Both the position numbers and the translations under genes were made by a program. Of a DNA stretch of 64,000 bases, positions 32,092 to 40,958 are shown in pieces. The first letter of the stretch is position 1; each line of letters opens with the position of its first letter. The notes below the pieces were generated by a model. It made no database searches, was not told the DNA's origin, and saw only the letters and a list, made by a program, of their open reading frames with translations. The DNA is from Hydrogenophaga sp. Root209 (lineage in GTDB: Bacteria; Pseudomonadota; Gammaproteobacteria; Burkholderiales; Burkholderiaceae_C), in assembly GCF_001428625.1 (NCBI RefSeq), contig NZ_LMIE01000003.1, positions 1,378 through 65,377 of the forward strand, read 5' to 3'.

Positions 32092-35088
32092 TCAGCCTGT
32101 GAACAGCGCCACGTTCCCACCAGCAGCGGTGGTGTTGATGGTCAGGGTCTGCTCGGCGCAGAAGCGCAGCAGGTAGTTGGGGCCGCCCGCCTTCGGGCCG
32201 GTGCCGCTGAGGCCTTCGCCACCGAAGGGCTGCACACCGACGACCGCTCCGATCATGTTGCGGTTCACGTAGACATTGCCCACGCGCGCCGCTCCAGCCA
32301 GCGCCAGTGCGCGACTGTCGATGCGTGTCTGGATGCCCAGCGTGAGGCCGTAACCCAGCGCATTGATCTGCTGCATCACGGCCATCGGGTCGCCGCTCCA
32401 GCGCACGACCTGCAGCACCGGGCCGAAGATCTCCTGCGTCACCTCGGCAATCGAAGCCACCTCGAACATCTGCGGTGCGATCACGTGCGCCAGCGCAGGC
32501 ACGGCACGGCGGCTGCCCAGCAGGGGCCTGGCGTCGGTGTGCAGACGCTGGACGTGGCGGGTGATGCCCTCGAAGGCTTCGGCGTCGATCACGGGTCCCA
32601 GGTCGGTGGTGAGTGCGGACGGGTCACCCGCCACCAGCTCCTTGGCGGCACCTTCAATCATCTCGATCACACCGTCGGCGATGGCCTCGTGCACGCACAG
32701 CAGACGCAGCGCCGAGCAGCGCTGGCCCGCGCTGCGGAAGGCACTCTGCACCACCGCGTCGGCCACCTGCTCGGGCAGCGCCGTGCTGTCCACCAGCATC
32801 GCGTTGATGCCGCCCGTCTCGGCGATCAGCGGAATGATCGGGCCGTCCTTGGCGGCCAGCGCGCGCTGGATGATCTTCGCCACCTGGGTGGAGCCGGTGA
32901 ACACCACACCGGCGATGCCGGGTTGTGCCACGAGCGATGCGCCCACGGTCTCGCCCGGGCCATGCAGCAGTTGCAATGCGCCAGCGGGCACGCCGGCGGC
33001 GTGCAGCAGCTTCACCGCTTCGAGCGCGATGGCAGGCGTCTGCTCGGCCGGCTTGGCCAGCACGGTGTTGCCGGTGGCCAGGGCGGCCGCCACCTGGCCC
33101 GCGAAGATGGCCAACGGGAAATTCCAGGGGCTGATGCAGACCCACGCGCCGCGGCCCTCCATGCGCAAGGTATTGCTCTCGCCGGTGGGGCCGGGCAGCG
33201 TCTGCGGCGCCATCACGCGCTCGGCATCGTTGGCGTAGTAGCGCAGGAAGTCGATGGCTTCGCGCACCTCGGACACCGCGTCATTCCAGCCCTTGTGCGC
33301 TTCCTTCACCAGCAAGGCACACAAACACGGCAGTTGCTGCTGCATGGCATCGGCCGCGCGGCGCAATGTGGCGGCGCGCTCGGACACCGGCGTGTGGTTC
33401 CAGCCAGCGAAGGCCTGCACGGCCTTGACCACGGCAGCCTGCGCTTGTGCGGCGGAGGCTTCGGGCACGGGGGGCACCACCAGCGCGGCATGCGCGGCCA
33501 GCAGTGGATCGCGGTGCGCGACCACGGCCAGGTCCAGGCCCTGGCTGTTGGGGCGCGTCGGGCCGTACAGGTCTGGAGGCAGCGGCAGCGTTGATGACAT
33601 CCTCTCGGGCTTCGACTGCTCCAGCGGCGAGAGCAGCAACTCGTCCATGCCCACCGATTCGTCGGCGAGCTGGTGCACGAAGGAGGAGTTGGCGCCGTTC
33701 TCCAACAGGCGGCGCACCAGGTAGGCCAGCAGGTCGCGGTGCGCGCCCACGGGCGCATAGACGCGGCACGACACGGCCGGGTTCTTCAACACCTCGCGGT
33801 AGATGCCCTCGCCCATGCCGTGCAGGCGCTGCAGTTCGAACGGGGCACCCTGACGCGCTGCCAGTTGAAGAATGGCGGCGATGGTGCCAGCGTTGTGCGT
33901 GGCGAACTGCGGGTAGATGGCATCGGGCGCGTCCAGAAGCGCACGCGCGCAGGCCAGGTAGCTCACATCGGTGTGCGGCTTCTGTGTGAACACCGGGTAG
34001 GCCGGCAGCCCTTGCTCTTGCGCGCGCTTGATCTCGGCGTCCCAGTAGGCGCCTTTGACCAGGCGGCACATGAACTTGAGTTGGTATTGCCGCCCCAGCA
34101 ACGCCACATGTTCGATAAGCTCCACCGCGCGCGTCTGATAAGACTGCAGCGCAAGACCAAAACCCTGCCACTGCGGACAATGTTGCGCCACGAGCTTGGC
34201 GAGCGCTTCGAACACCTCCAGTGACAGTTCGAGCCGGTCAACCTCCTCGGCGTCAATGGTCAGGTTCAGGTTGGCAGCGGCAGCGCCTACACACAGTTGC
34301 CACACGCGCGGCACCAGTTCACGCATCACGCGCTCGTGTTGCGCGTCTTCGTAGCGTGGGTGCAGGGCGCTGAGCTTGATGGAGATGCCGTCGTTCTGGC
34401 TCGGTGCACGCTGGGGGTCGGCCGTGCGTGCGATCGCGGCGATCGCGTTCTGGTAGCTCGCGAGATACCGCAACGCATCGGCGTCGGTGCGCGCGCCCTC
34501 GCCCAGCATGTCGAAGCTGAAGCTCAGGTTGGCCTGGCGCTTGCGCGCCGACGCCGCTTCCTTCATGCCCTCTTCGATCGTCTGCCCCAGCACGAACTGG
34601 CGACCCAGCAGTTGCACCGCGCGCAGCGTGGCGGCCACGACCGTGCGCGCGCCGAGCTTGGCCATCAGGCCGGGCTCGTTGCCCGCTTCGGGCAGGAACC
34701 TCTTCGACATGGCAATCGCCGTGGAGGACAGGCGAGCCAGCGTGGAGTCGGCGGCGCCATCGAAATCGGCACGACCCAATTGGTCGGCCGTGAGCGCGAT
34801 CGCGGTCTCGGCGTCGGGCACACGCAGCAGCGCCTCGGCCAAGCGCATCAACGCCAGACCCTCGGCGCTGGAGATCGGGTATTCCTTCAGCAGGCTTTCC
34901 ATGGCCCAGAACGGCGGCGGGTTCTCACGCACCGAGCGAACCCAGGGCGCGGCGTGCCTGGCCGCGGCAGCCCAATCGAGTGCGCCCTGCAGCGCGCTCA
35001 GGCGGTGGGCCAACACCCCGGCTTCTGGGCGGTAGGGGAAGGGCAGGCGGTCGGTGGTGCGCGGCATGAAAAGCTCCAGAGCAGACAT
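32092..35088 (-). CDS. putA: Bifunctional proline utilisation enzyme PutA
   Basis: A 998-aa bifunctional enzyme. The proline dehydrogenase barrel spans about 115-445 (MCRLVKGAYWDAEIKRAQ, FATHNAGT, LHGMGEGIYREVL). The glutamate semialdehyde dehydrogenase spans about 510-985 (WNFPLAIFAGQVAAAL, catalytic Glu in AETGGIN, Cys in QRCSALR). It oxidises proline to glutamate. There is no N-terminal ribbon-helix-helix, so it is a short PutA that does not repress itself; the divergent Lrp-type gene probably takes that role. Confidence 0.95.
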   Translation of the reverse strand: MSALELFMPRTTDRLPFPYRPEAGVLAHRLSALQGALDWAAAARHAAPWVRSVRENPPPFWAMESLLKEYPISSAEGLALMRLAEALLRVPDAETAIALTADQLGRADFDGAADSTLARLSSTAIAMSKRFLPEAGNEPGLMAKLGARTVVAATLRAVQLLGRQFVLGQTIEEGMKEAASARKRQANLSFSFDMLGEGARTDADALRYLASYQNAIAAIARTADPQRAPSQNDGISIKLSALHPRYEDAQHERVMRELVPRVWQLCVGAAAANLNLTIDAEEVDRLELSLEVFEALAKLVAQHCPQWQGFGLALQSYQTRAVELIEHVALLGRQYQLKFMCRLVKGAYWDAEIKRAQEQGLPAYPVFTQKPHTDVSYLACARALLDAPDAIYPQFATHNAGTIAAILQLAARQGAPFELQRLHGMGEGIYREVLKNPAVSCRVYAPVGAHRDLLAYLVRRLLENGANSSFVHQLADESVGMDELLLSPLEQSKPERMSSTLPLPPDLYGPTRPNSQGLDLAVVAHRDPLLAAHAALVVPPVPEASAAQAQAAVVKAVQAFAGWNHTPVSERAATLRRAADAMQQQLPCLCALLVKEAHKGWNDAVSEVREAIDFLRYYANDAERVMAPQTLPGPTGESNTLRMEGRGAWVCISPWNFPLAIFAGQVAAALATGNTVLAKPAEQTPAIALEAVKLLHAAGVPAGALQLLHGPGETVGASLVAQPGIAGVVFTGSTQVAKIIQRALAAKDGPIIPLIAETGGINAMLVDSTALPEQVADAVVQSAFRSAGQRCSALRLLCVHEAIADGVIEMIEGAAKELVAGDPSALTTDLGPVIDAEAFEGITRHVQRLHTDARPLLGSRRAVPALAHVIAPQMFEVASIAEVTQEIFGPVLQVVRWSGDPMAVMQQINALGYGLTLGIQTRIDSRALALAGAARVGNVYVNRNMIGAVVGVQPFGGEGLSGTGPKAGGPNYLLRFCAEQTLTINTTAAGGNVALFTG

Positions 35089-35171
35089 TGATTTGCGAAT
35101 CTGCGTATGTTCTCGCCTTCGAAGCCGAACTTTTCACTAAAAATATCGCTTCAACTGGATAATTCACGCCC

Positions 35172-35645
35172 ATGAATCCCCATGCCGCCGAACCGGACCG
35201 CATCGACCTCAAGATCCTCAAGCTGCTGCAGGCCGACGGCCGCCTCACCAACCTCAAGCTGGCCGAGGCGGTGGCGCTCTCGCCCACCGCCGTGCTCGCG
35301 CGCACCCAGCGCCTGCAGCGCGACGGTTTCATCCTGGGTTACGAGGCGCGGCTGAACCCGCTCAAGGTCGGGCGCGGAATGATGGTGTTCGTGGAGGTGC
35401 TGCTCGACCGCACCACGCCCAACGTGTTCAACGAATTCAAGGCCGCGGTGCAGGTGCGCGACGAGATCATGGAATGCCACATGGTCGCCGGCGGCTTCGA
35501 CTATTTGCTCAAGACCCGCATGGCCGACATGGCCGCCTACCGCGACTTCGCCGGCAGCGTGCTGTGGCAACTGCCCGGCGTGCGCGAGACGCGCACGTAT
35601 GCGGTGATGGAAGAGGTGAAGAACAGCTCGCAGCTGCCTTTGTAA
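35172..35645 (+). CDS. Lrp/AsnC-family regulator, probably of putA
   Basis: A 157-aa Lrp protein with an N-terminal helix-turn-helix (about 8-60, ILKLLQADGRLTNLKLAEAV) and a C-terminal RAM domain (about 70-150, HMVAGGFDYLLKTRMADM). It is divergent from putA across 83 bp, the usual place for the proline-responsive activator PutR. A GATAAT box ends nine bases before the ATG, so the mRNA may be nearly leaderless. Confidence 0.92.
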   Translation: MNPHAAEPDRIDLKILKLLQADGRLTNLKLAEAVALSPTAVLARTQRLQRDGFILGYEARLNPLKVGRGMMVFVEVLLDRTTPNVFNEFKAAVQVRDEIMECHMVAGGFDYLLKTRMADMAAYRDFAGSVLWQLPGVRETRTYAVMEEVKNSSQLPL

Positions 35646-35807
35646 GCGGCCTCAATCGCACCGGGGTGCTGTGTCACGCAGATGGCACCATGCAGCGTCG
35701 GCGCATTTCTTCGTACTCGTTTCTTTCTGCTTCATACCTTTCGTAGCGACGAAGATCTTCTTGTCGATATCCTTCGTGGACGGCATCCCATGCCAGGATT
35801 GGAGTGA

Positions 35808-36347
35808 CTATTCACATGTCTCTCCCTCGGGCAAGCGCGATACGGATCCACTGCGCGCCTTGTTGTACGCCAAGTAGGCGAGCAGCCGCTCCTTGGTGTT
35901 CGTCGTCAGAGCCCTGATTTCTGTCCGAACAAGCGAGCTGTTGCTGGCATCCGGGCCTGCAAACGTGCTTCCCAAACACACAATTGCGCGAAAGCTGCCT
36001 CCGGACACTCGATCTAGCGCAATTTCATTGCTTTTGTCCACCAACAACATCTGTTGGTGTGCCCGCGCCATCTGCATCGCCGCCGCCCGCTCCGCCGACA
36101 CGGTGTACTTCTTCTCGATGTACCGCTCAATGTCGTCCCGCACGCCGTTCGCATTCGCATCGATCCCAGCGACGCTGCCGCCGCGATCAAGCGCGGGCAA
36201 TACGCCAGTGGCTTCCAGTTGGGCAAGCTGTTCGTGCGGTGTGAGCGCAGCCGCCGAACCAGCGCTCCCGCCTCCACCGCAGCCTGTCAAGGCCAATGCA
36301 AGCACCAACGGAAATTCACACGTGCGGAATCTCTTCAGTTCATTCAT
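35808..36347 (-). CDS. Lipoprotein with EF-hand-like loop, paralog 2
   Basis: A 179-aa lipoprotein: signal with LALTGC (Cys23) and a glycine run after it. GIDANANGVRDDIERYI holds a twelve-residue loop with Asp, Asn, Asn and Glu at EF-hand-like positions, so it may bind calcium. The C-terminal half (TTNTKERLLAYLAYNKARSG) is helical. Function is unknown. A GGAGG site lies before the ATG at 36347. The upstream gene 36533-37075 is a close paralog. Confidence 0.82.
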   Translation of the reverse strand: MNELKRFRTCEFPLVLALALTGCGGGGSAGSAAALTPHEQLAQLEATGVLPALDRGGSVAGIDANANGVRDDIERYIEKKYTVSAERAAAMQMARAHQQMLLVDKSNEIALDRVSGGSFRAIVCLGSTFAGPDASNSSLVRTEIRALTTNTKERLLAYLAYNKARSGSVSRLPEGETCE

Positions 36348-36532
36348 GGGGCCTCCTCCCTGAGTCGATGCAATCGGAGAGCCCCTGGGTGTCGTTGCAA
36401 TCAACTCCATTGAAAAACCCGAAGACCTCGCCGGTACTGCAACTTTCCCCTGCGGACCCTGAGAGGGGAAACAACAATGCGACGCATGCGATAGACCGCG
36501 AGAACGCTGCGCACGTTCGGCAGAAAGTGCTC

Positions 36533-37075
36533 TCAATCACAAACTGCTCCCTTCGGCATTGTTGACACCGAACCGCTCCGCGCCTTGTTGTATTCAAGAT
36601 AGGCGAGCAGTCGCAACTTCGTGTTGGTGGTCATGCTTTCAAGCGATGTCGTCATTTGCGAAAGCTCTACAGAGGCAGCGGGACCAGCAAAGACCGAACT
36701 CCCACACACAATTGCGCGGGAACCAAGTTCAGAGACTGCCTCCAGCGCCGCCGCGTCTTGCTTGTTCACCAGCAACATCTGCTGAAATGCCCGGGCCATC
36801 TGCATCGCCGCCGCCCTCTCCGCAGCCACGGTGTACTTCTTCTCGATATACCGCTCGATGTCGTCCCGCACACCGTTGGCATTCGCGTCAATCCCCGCGA
36901 CGCTGTCGGTGCGATCGAGCGAGGGCAGCGCACCGCTCGCTTCGAGCTGGGCAATCTGTTCCTGTGGCGTGAGCGCCGCCCCCGAACTTGCGGCTCCCCC
37001 GCCACCGCAGGCAGTCAGCGCCGACGCGAGTGCCATCGACGCGCACAGCGCGCGAAATCTCTTCAATTCATTCAT
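36533..37075 (-). CDS. Lipoprotein with EF-hand-like loop, paralog 1
   Basis: A 180-aa lipoprotein that aligns end to end with 35808-36347: the same start MNELKRFR, Cys23 after ALTA, the loop DANANGVRDDIE and tail YLEYNKARSGSVS. The pair arose by tandem duplication and is probably one operon. A palindrome GTAGTT-N6-AACTAC lies 65 bp upstream of the ATG. Confidence 0.82.
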   Translation of the reverse strand: MNELKRFRALCASMALASALTACGGGGAASSGAALTPQEQIAQLEASGALPSLDRTDSVAGIDANANGVRDDIERYIEKKYTVAAERAAAMQMARAFQQMLLVNKQDAAALEAVSELGSRAIVCGSSVFAGPAASVELSQMTTSLESMTTNTKLRLLAYLEYNKARSGSVSTMPKGAVCD

Positions 37076-37134
37076 GGTGTTTCTTCCCTGTGTCGATGGG
37101 CCGCCGTGTTCAGCGCTGCGCTGCCGGCGGCGAG

Positions 37135-37169
37135 CAGTGTAGTTTTAAAGAACTACAAAACGGACACTG
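37135..37169. promoter_or_regulatory. Nested inverted repeat upstream of the lipoprotein pair
   Basis: GTAGTT (37139-37144) and AACTAC (37151-37156) around TTAAAG, enclosed by CAGTGT (37135-37140) and ACACTG (37164-37169). It could be an operator for the lipoproteins on the minus strand. Confidence 0.3.
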
Positions 37170-37222
37170 GGGGGAGGTACGAAATCACTCAACCGCGTAC
37201 TGGTGATCCATTGACACAGCCG

Positions 37223-37250
37223 TTGACAGCTGGGGCGGCCTTCGCACAAT
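37223..37250 (+). promoter_or_regulatory. Promoter of the DUF3617 gene
   Basis: TTGACA (37223-37228), 16-base spacer, CACAAT (37245-37250). A second TTGACA lies at 37211. This places the transcript start after the ATG at 37249 and supports the start at 37276. Confidence 0.55.
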
Positions 37251-37275
37251 GAGTGCACCACCTCAAGGAATCCAC

Positions 37276-37818
37276 ATGTCACGCATTTCGCTGGTCTTGC
37301 TGCTGAGCAGCCTCTGCGTCACCACCGTGCACGCCCAAAGCACCAAACCCGGGTTGTGGGAAATCAACCAGAAGATGGGTGGCGGCGTCGAGATGGACCA
37401 GGCCAAGGCGCAGATGCAAAAGCAGATGGCCGGCATGTCGCCCGCAGAGAAAAAGATGATGCAGGACATGCTGGGCAAGCAAGGCATGACGATGCCCACA
37501 CCCGGCGCCGGAGGCGGCATGGCCATGAAGGTCTGCATCACGCCAGAGATGGCGGCAAAGCAGGACATGCCGGTCCAGTCAGAGGGCGAATGCACCACCA
37601 CCATCACCTCGCGCAGCGCCAGCACCCTCAAGATGAACTTCGTCTGCAAGAACCCGCCGTCCACGGGCGAAGGCACCTACACCTTCAGTGGCGACACCGC
37701 CTACACCATGAAGATGCTGATGAAGACCACGCAGCAGGGCAAGCCAGTGAGCACAACGCTCGACGGGCAAGGCAAGTGGCTGTCGGCCAACTGCGGGGCC
37801 GTCAAGCCGCTGAAGTGA
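37276..37818 (+). CDS. DUF3617 secreted protein
   Basis: A 180-aa exported protein with signal peptide (about 1-21, ending VHAQ). TKPGLWEINQKM is the DUF3617 opening. A Met/Lys-rich middle (about 40-85) precedes the Cys-containing domain (MKVCITPEM, GECTTTI, FVCKNP). Function is unknown; periplasmic. AAGGAA precedes the ATG. Its last 17 bases overlap the convergent yggS gene. Confidence 0.85.
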   Translation: MSRISLVLLLSSLCVTTVHAQSTKPGLWEINQKMGGGVEMDQAKAQMQKQMAGMSPAEKKMMQDMLGKQGMTMPTPGAGGGMAMKVCITPEMAAKQDMPVQSEGECTTTITSRSASTLKMNFVCKNPPSTGEGTYTFSGDTAYTMKMLMKTTQQGKPVSTTLDGQGKWLSANCGAVKPLK

Positions 37819-38518
37819 CTTTGGCTGGTCGGCTACCGAACACGGCTCGCCCCACGCGCACCATCGTCGAGCCGGCGGCCACGGCGGCCTCCAGATCGTC
37901 GCTCATGCCCATGGACAAGGTGTCGAGACCCATGCCCTGTGCGTTGAGCTGATCGAACAAAACCTTGGCGCGCAGAAAGAGGTCGCGCTGGGTCTGAAAA
38001 TCCGGCGCGGGTTCGGGAATGCACATGAGTCCGCGCAACTGCAAGCGGGGCAGGCGCGCCATCGCCCGTGCCAGATCTGTCAAGGCTTCGGGTGCCACGC
38101 CCGACTTGTTCGCGCCCCCATCCACGTTGACCTGCAGGCAAACCTGAAGCGGTGGAAGCTGGGCGGGCCGTTGTTCGCTCAGGCGTTGGGCGATCTTGAG
38201 TCGATCCACCGACTGAACCCAGTCGAAGTGCTCCGCCACCGGCCTCGTTTTGTTGCTTTGCAACGGTCCGATGCAATGCCATTGCAGTGCAACATCAGGA
38301 CGGAGTTGCCGCAGGGCCTCGATCTTTTCCGTGCCTTCCTGCACATAGTTCTCACCAAATGCATGCTGACCGGCGGCCAGGGCCAGACAGACGGCGTTTG
38401 AGTCGAACGTCTTGGAAACAGCGAGCAATGCAACCTCGTTCACATCCCGATCCGCCGCCTTGCAAGCCCGCGCCAAACGCTCGCGAACCTGTTGGAGATT
38501 GCCTTCAATGGTCGTCAT
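37802..38518 (-). CDS. yggS: YggS-family PLP homeostasis protein
   Basis: A 238-aa PLP-binding barrel protein. LLAVSKTF holds the PLP lysine; FGENYVQEG, WHCIGPLQSNK and LSMGMSDDLEAAV are conserved blocks. It buffers free pyridoxal phosphate and affects amino-acid pools. It is divergent from pilT with 39 bp between the starts, a common arrangement in proteobacteria. Confidence 0.94.
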   Translation of the reverse strand: MTTIEGNLQQVRERLARACKAADRDVNEVALLAVSKTFDSNAVCLALAAGQHAFGENYVQEGTEKIEALRQLRPDVALQWHCIGPLQSNKTRPVAEHFDWVQSVDRLKIAQRLSEQRPAQLPPLQVCLQVNVDGGANKSGVAPEALTDLARAMARLPRLQLRGLMCIPEPAPDFQTQRDLFLRAKVLFDQLNAQGMGLDTLSMGMSDDLEAAVAAGSTMVRVGRAVFGSRPAKVTSAA

Positions 38519-38557
38519 AATCAGTCGTCATACCTCAACACCGCACGGGACCCCGGG

Positions 38558-39601
38558 ATGGATATCACCCAATTGCTCGCCTTCAGCGTCAAGAACAAAG
38601 CATCCGATCTTCACCTCTCGGCCGGTCTCCCACCCATGATACGGGTGCATGGTGACGTGCGACGGATCAACGTCGAACCGCTGGACCACAAGCAGGTCCA
38701 CGGCATGGTGTACGACATCATGAACGACAGCCAGCGCAAGCAATACGAAGAGTTCCTGGAGTGCGACTTCTCGTTCGAGATCGAAGGCCTGTCGCGTTTT
38801 CGCGTCAACGCCTTCAACCACAACCGCGGTGCCGGCGCGGTGTTCCGCACCATCCCGAGCAAGATCCTGACGCTGGAGCAACTCAACGCGCCCAAGATCT
38901 TCGGCGACCTTGCCTTGCGCCCGCGCGGCCTGGTGTTGGTGACCGGCCCCACGGGTTCGGGCAAGTCGACGACGCTGGCCGGGATGGTCAACCACCTCAA
39001 CGAGACCGAGTACGGCCACATCCTCACCGTGGAAGACCCGGTGGAATTCGTGCACGAGTCCAAGAAGTGTCTGGTGAACCAGCGTGAGGTCGGTCCGCAC
39101 ACCTTGAGCTTTGCCAACGCGCTGCGCTCGGCCCTGCGCGAAGACCCGGACGCGATCCTGGTGGGCGAGATGCGCGACCTGGAAACCATCCGCCTGGCCA
39201 TGACGGCGGCAGAGACCGGCCACCTGGTCTTCGGCACGCTGCACACCTCGAGCGCGGCCAAGACGATCGACCGCATCATCGACGTGTTCCCGGCCGAAGA
39301 GAAAGACATGGTGCGAGCCATGTTGTCCGAATCGCTGGTGGCCGTGATCTCGCAGACGCTGTGCAAGACCAAGGACGGCACGGGCCGGGTGGCGGCACAC
39401 GAAATCATGCTGGGCACCAGCGCGATCCGCAACTTGATCCGCGAGGCCAAAGTGGCGCAGATGTACTCGGCCATCCAGACCGGCAGCAACGTGGGCATGC
39501 AGACGCTGGACCAGAACCTCTCGGAGCTGGTCAAGCGCAACGTGATCAGCCCGGCCGAAGCACGCGGCAAAGCCAAGATCCCGGAAAACTTCCCTGGCTA
39601 G
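38558..39601 (+). CDS. pilT: Type IV pilus retraction ATPase PilT
   Basis: A 347-aa secretion ATPase. N-terminal DLHLSAGLPPMIRVHGDVR, Walker A GPTGSGKSTT, Asp box TVEDPVEFVH, Walker B LVGEMRDLETI and the AIRNLIRE motif near the end are all present. It powers pilus retraction and twitching. The ATG at 38558 gives the usual length. pilU follows after 113 bp filled by a repeat. Confidence 0.96.
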   Translation: MDITQLLAFSVKNKASDLHLSAGLPPMIRVHGDVRRINVEPLDHKQVHGMVYDIMNDSQRKQYEEFLECDFSFEIEGLSRFRVNAFNHNRGAGAVFRTIPSKILTLEQLNAPKIFGDLALRPRGLVLVTGPTGSGKSTTLAGMVNHLNETEYGHILTVEDPVEFVHESKKCLVNQREVGPHTLSFANALRSALREDPDAILVGEMRDLETIRLAMTAAETGHLVFGTLHTSSAAKTIDRIIDVFPAEEKDMVRAMLSESLVAVISQTLCKTKDGTGRVAAHEIMLGTSAIRNLIREAKVAQMYSAIQTGSNVGMQTLDQNLSELVKRNVISPAEARGKAKIPENFPG

Positions 39602-39603
39602 TC

Positions 39604-39700
39604 ATGACGACCCCCACGCTCCACCGCTGCGCGGGTCGCTGCCCCCCGAGGGGGCTGGCCTTGCTTGGGGCGGCCCTGCGCGACGGCCGCCTCTGCTGAT
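39604..39700 (+). repeat. GC-rich hairpin repeat between pilT and pilU
   Basis: Holds CCCCC...GGGGG pairing (GCCCCCCGAGGGGGC) followed by GGCCTTGCTTGGGGC and CGACGGCCGCC. The pattern recalls an interspersed element I know from Comamonadaceae genomes. Only one copy is in the window. Confidence 0.45.
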
Positions 39701-39714
39701 CTAAAGGACTTTCA

Positions 39715-40851
39715 ATGGAACGCGACCAGGCATCGAAATTCGTCAACGACCTGCTGCGCCTGATGCTCAGCCGCAGCGGCAGCGACCTCTTCCTCACCGC
39801 CGACTTCCCGCCGGCCATCAAGGTGGACGGATCGGTGGTCAAGGTGTCGCCACAACCGCTGAACGGGTCGCACACGCTGGCGCTGGCGCGCGCCATCATG
39901 AACGACAAGCAGGCCGCCGAGTTCGAGCGCACCAAGGAGTGCAACTTCGCGATCTCACCACCCGCCATCGGCCGCTTCCGCGTGAGCGCGTTCATCCAGC
40001 AGGGCAAGGTCGGCATGGTGATGCGGACCATTCCCGCCGTACTGCCCACCATCGACAAGCTCGGCCTGCCGCAGGTGTTGAAAGACGTGTCGCTGTCCAA
40101 GCGCGGGCTGTGCATCCTGGTGGGCGCCACGGGTTCGGGCAAGTCCACGTCGCTCGCCGCCATGGTCGACTGGCGCAACGAGAACACGCACGGCCACATC
40201 ATCACCATCGAAGACCCGGTGGAGTTCGTGCACCCTCACAAGAACTGCGTGGTGACGCAGCGCGAAGTGGGCCTGGACACCGACAGCTGGGAAGCCGCGC
40301 TCAAGAACACGCTGCGCCAGGCGCCCGACGTGATCCTGATGGGCGAGATCCGCGACCGCGAAACCATGGAACACGCGATCCAGTTCAGCGAAACCGGCCA
40401 CCTCTGCCTGGCCACCCTGCACGCCAACAGCGCCAACCAGGCGCTGGACCGCATCATCAACTTCTTCCCCGAAGAGCGCCGCGCTCAGTTGCTGATGGAC
40501 CTCTCGCTCAACTTGCGCGCCCTGGTGTCGCAGCGACTGATTCCACGCCAGGACAACAAGGGCCGCCACGCCGCCGTGGAGATCATGTTGAATTCACCAC
40601 TGATCTCCGACCTGATCTTCAAAGGTGATGTGGCCGAGATCAAGGAGATCATGAAGAAGAGCAACCAGATGGGCATGCAGACGTTTGACCAGGCGCTCTT
40701 CAACGCCTTCGAAGCCAACCTGATCACGTTTGAAGACGCGCTGCGCAACGCAGATTCGCTCAACGATCTGCGCCTGCAGATCAAGCTCAACAGCCAGCGC
40801 GCCAAGACGCTGGACCTGGCTGCGGGCACCGAGCACCTCACGATCGTGTAA
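39715..40851 (+). CDS. pilU: PilT-like ATPase PilU
   Basis: A 378-aa paralog of PilT with GATGSGKSTS, ITIEDPVEFVHPH, ILMGEIRDRETM and MGMQTFDQAL. PilU assists PilT in pilus retraction. It has the longer C-terminus usual for PilU (ending TEHLTIV). It is followed by a three-hairpin repeat and a dehydrogenase gene. Confidence 0.95.
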   Translation: MERDQASKFVNDLLRLMLSRSGSDLFLTADFPPAIKVDGSVVKVSPQPLNGSHTLALARAIMNDKQAAEFERTKECNFAISPPAIGRFRVSAFIQQGKVGMVMRTIPAVLPTIDKLGLPQVLKDVSLSKRGLCILVGATGSGKSTSLAAMVDWRNENTHGHIITIEDPVEFVHPHKNCVVTQREVGLDTDSWEAALKNTLRQAPDVILMGEIRDRETMEHAIQFSETGHLCLATLHANSANQALDRIINFFPEERRAQLLMDLSLNLRALVSQRLIPRQDNKGRHAAVEIMLNSPLISDLIFKGDVAEIKEIMKKSNQMGMQTFDQALFNAFEANLITFEDALRNADSLNDLRLQIKLNSQRAKTLDLAAGTEHLTIV

Positions 40852-40852
40852 C

Positions 40853-40937
40853 CCCCCCCGCGCCGCACCTGCGGTGCGTCACCCCCTCAGGGGGCAATGC
40901 CTGCAGCCTGGCAAAGCCAGTTCCGCGGCATTCTTGA
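40853..40937 (+). repeat. Three-hairpin intergenic repeat, copy B
   Basis: CGCACC-TGC-GGTGCG (40864-40878), CCCCCTCAGGGGG, and the stem AATGCC...GGCATT (40896-40932) with inner CTGGC-AAA-GCCAG. The outer stem bases differ from copies A and C in a paired way. Confidence 0.8.
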
Positions 40938-40958
40938 AAACACCAAAGAGACCATCTC

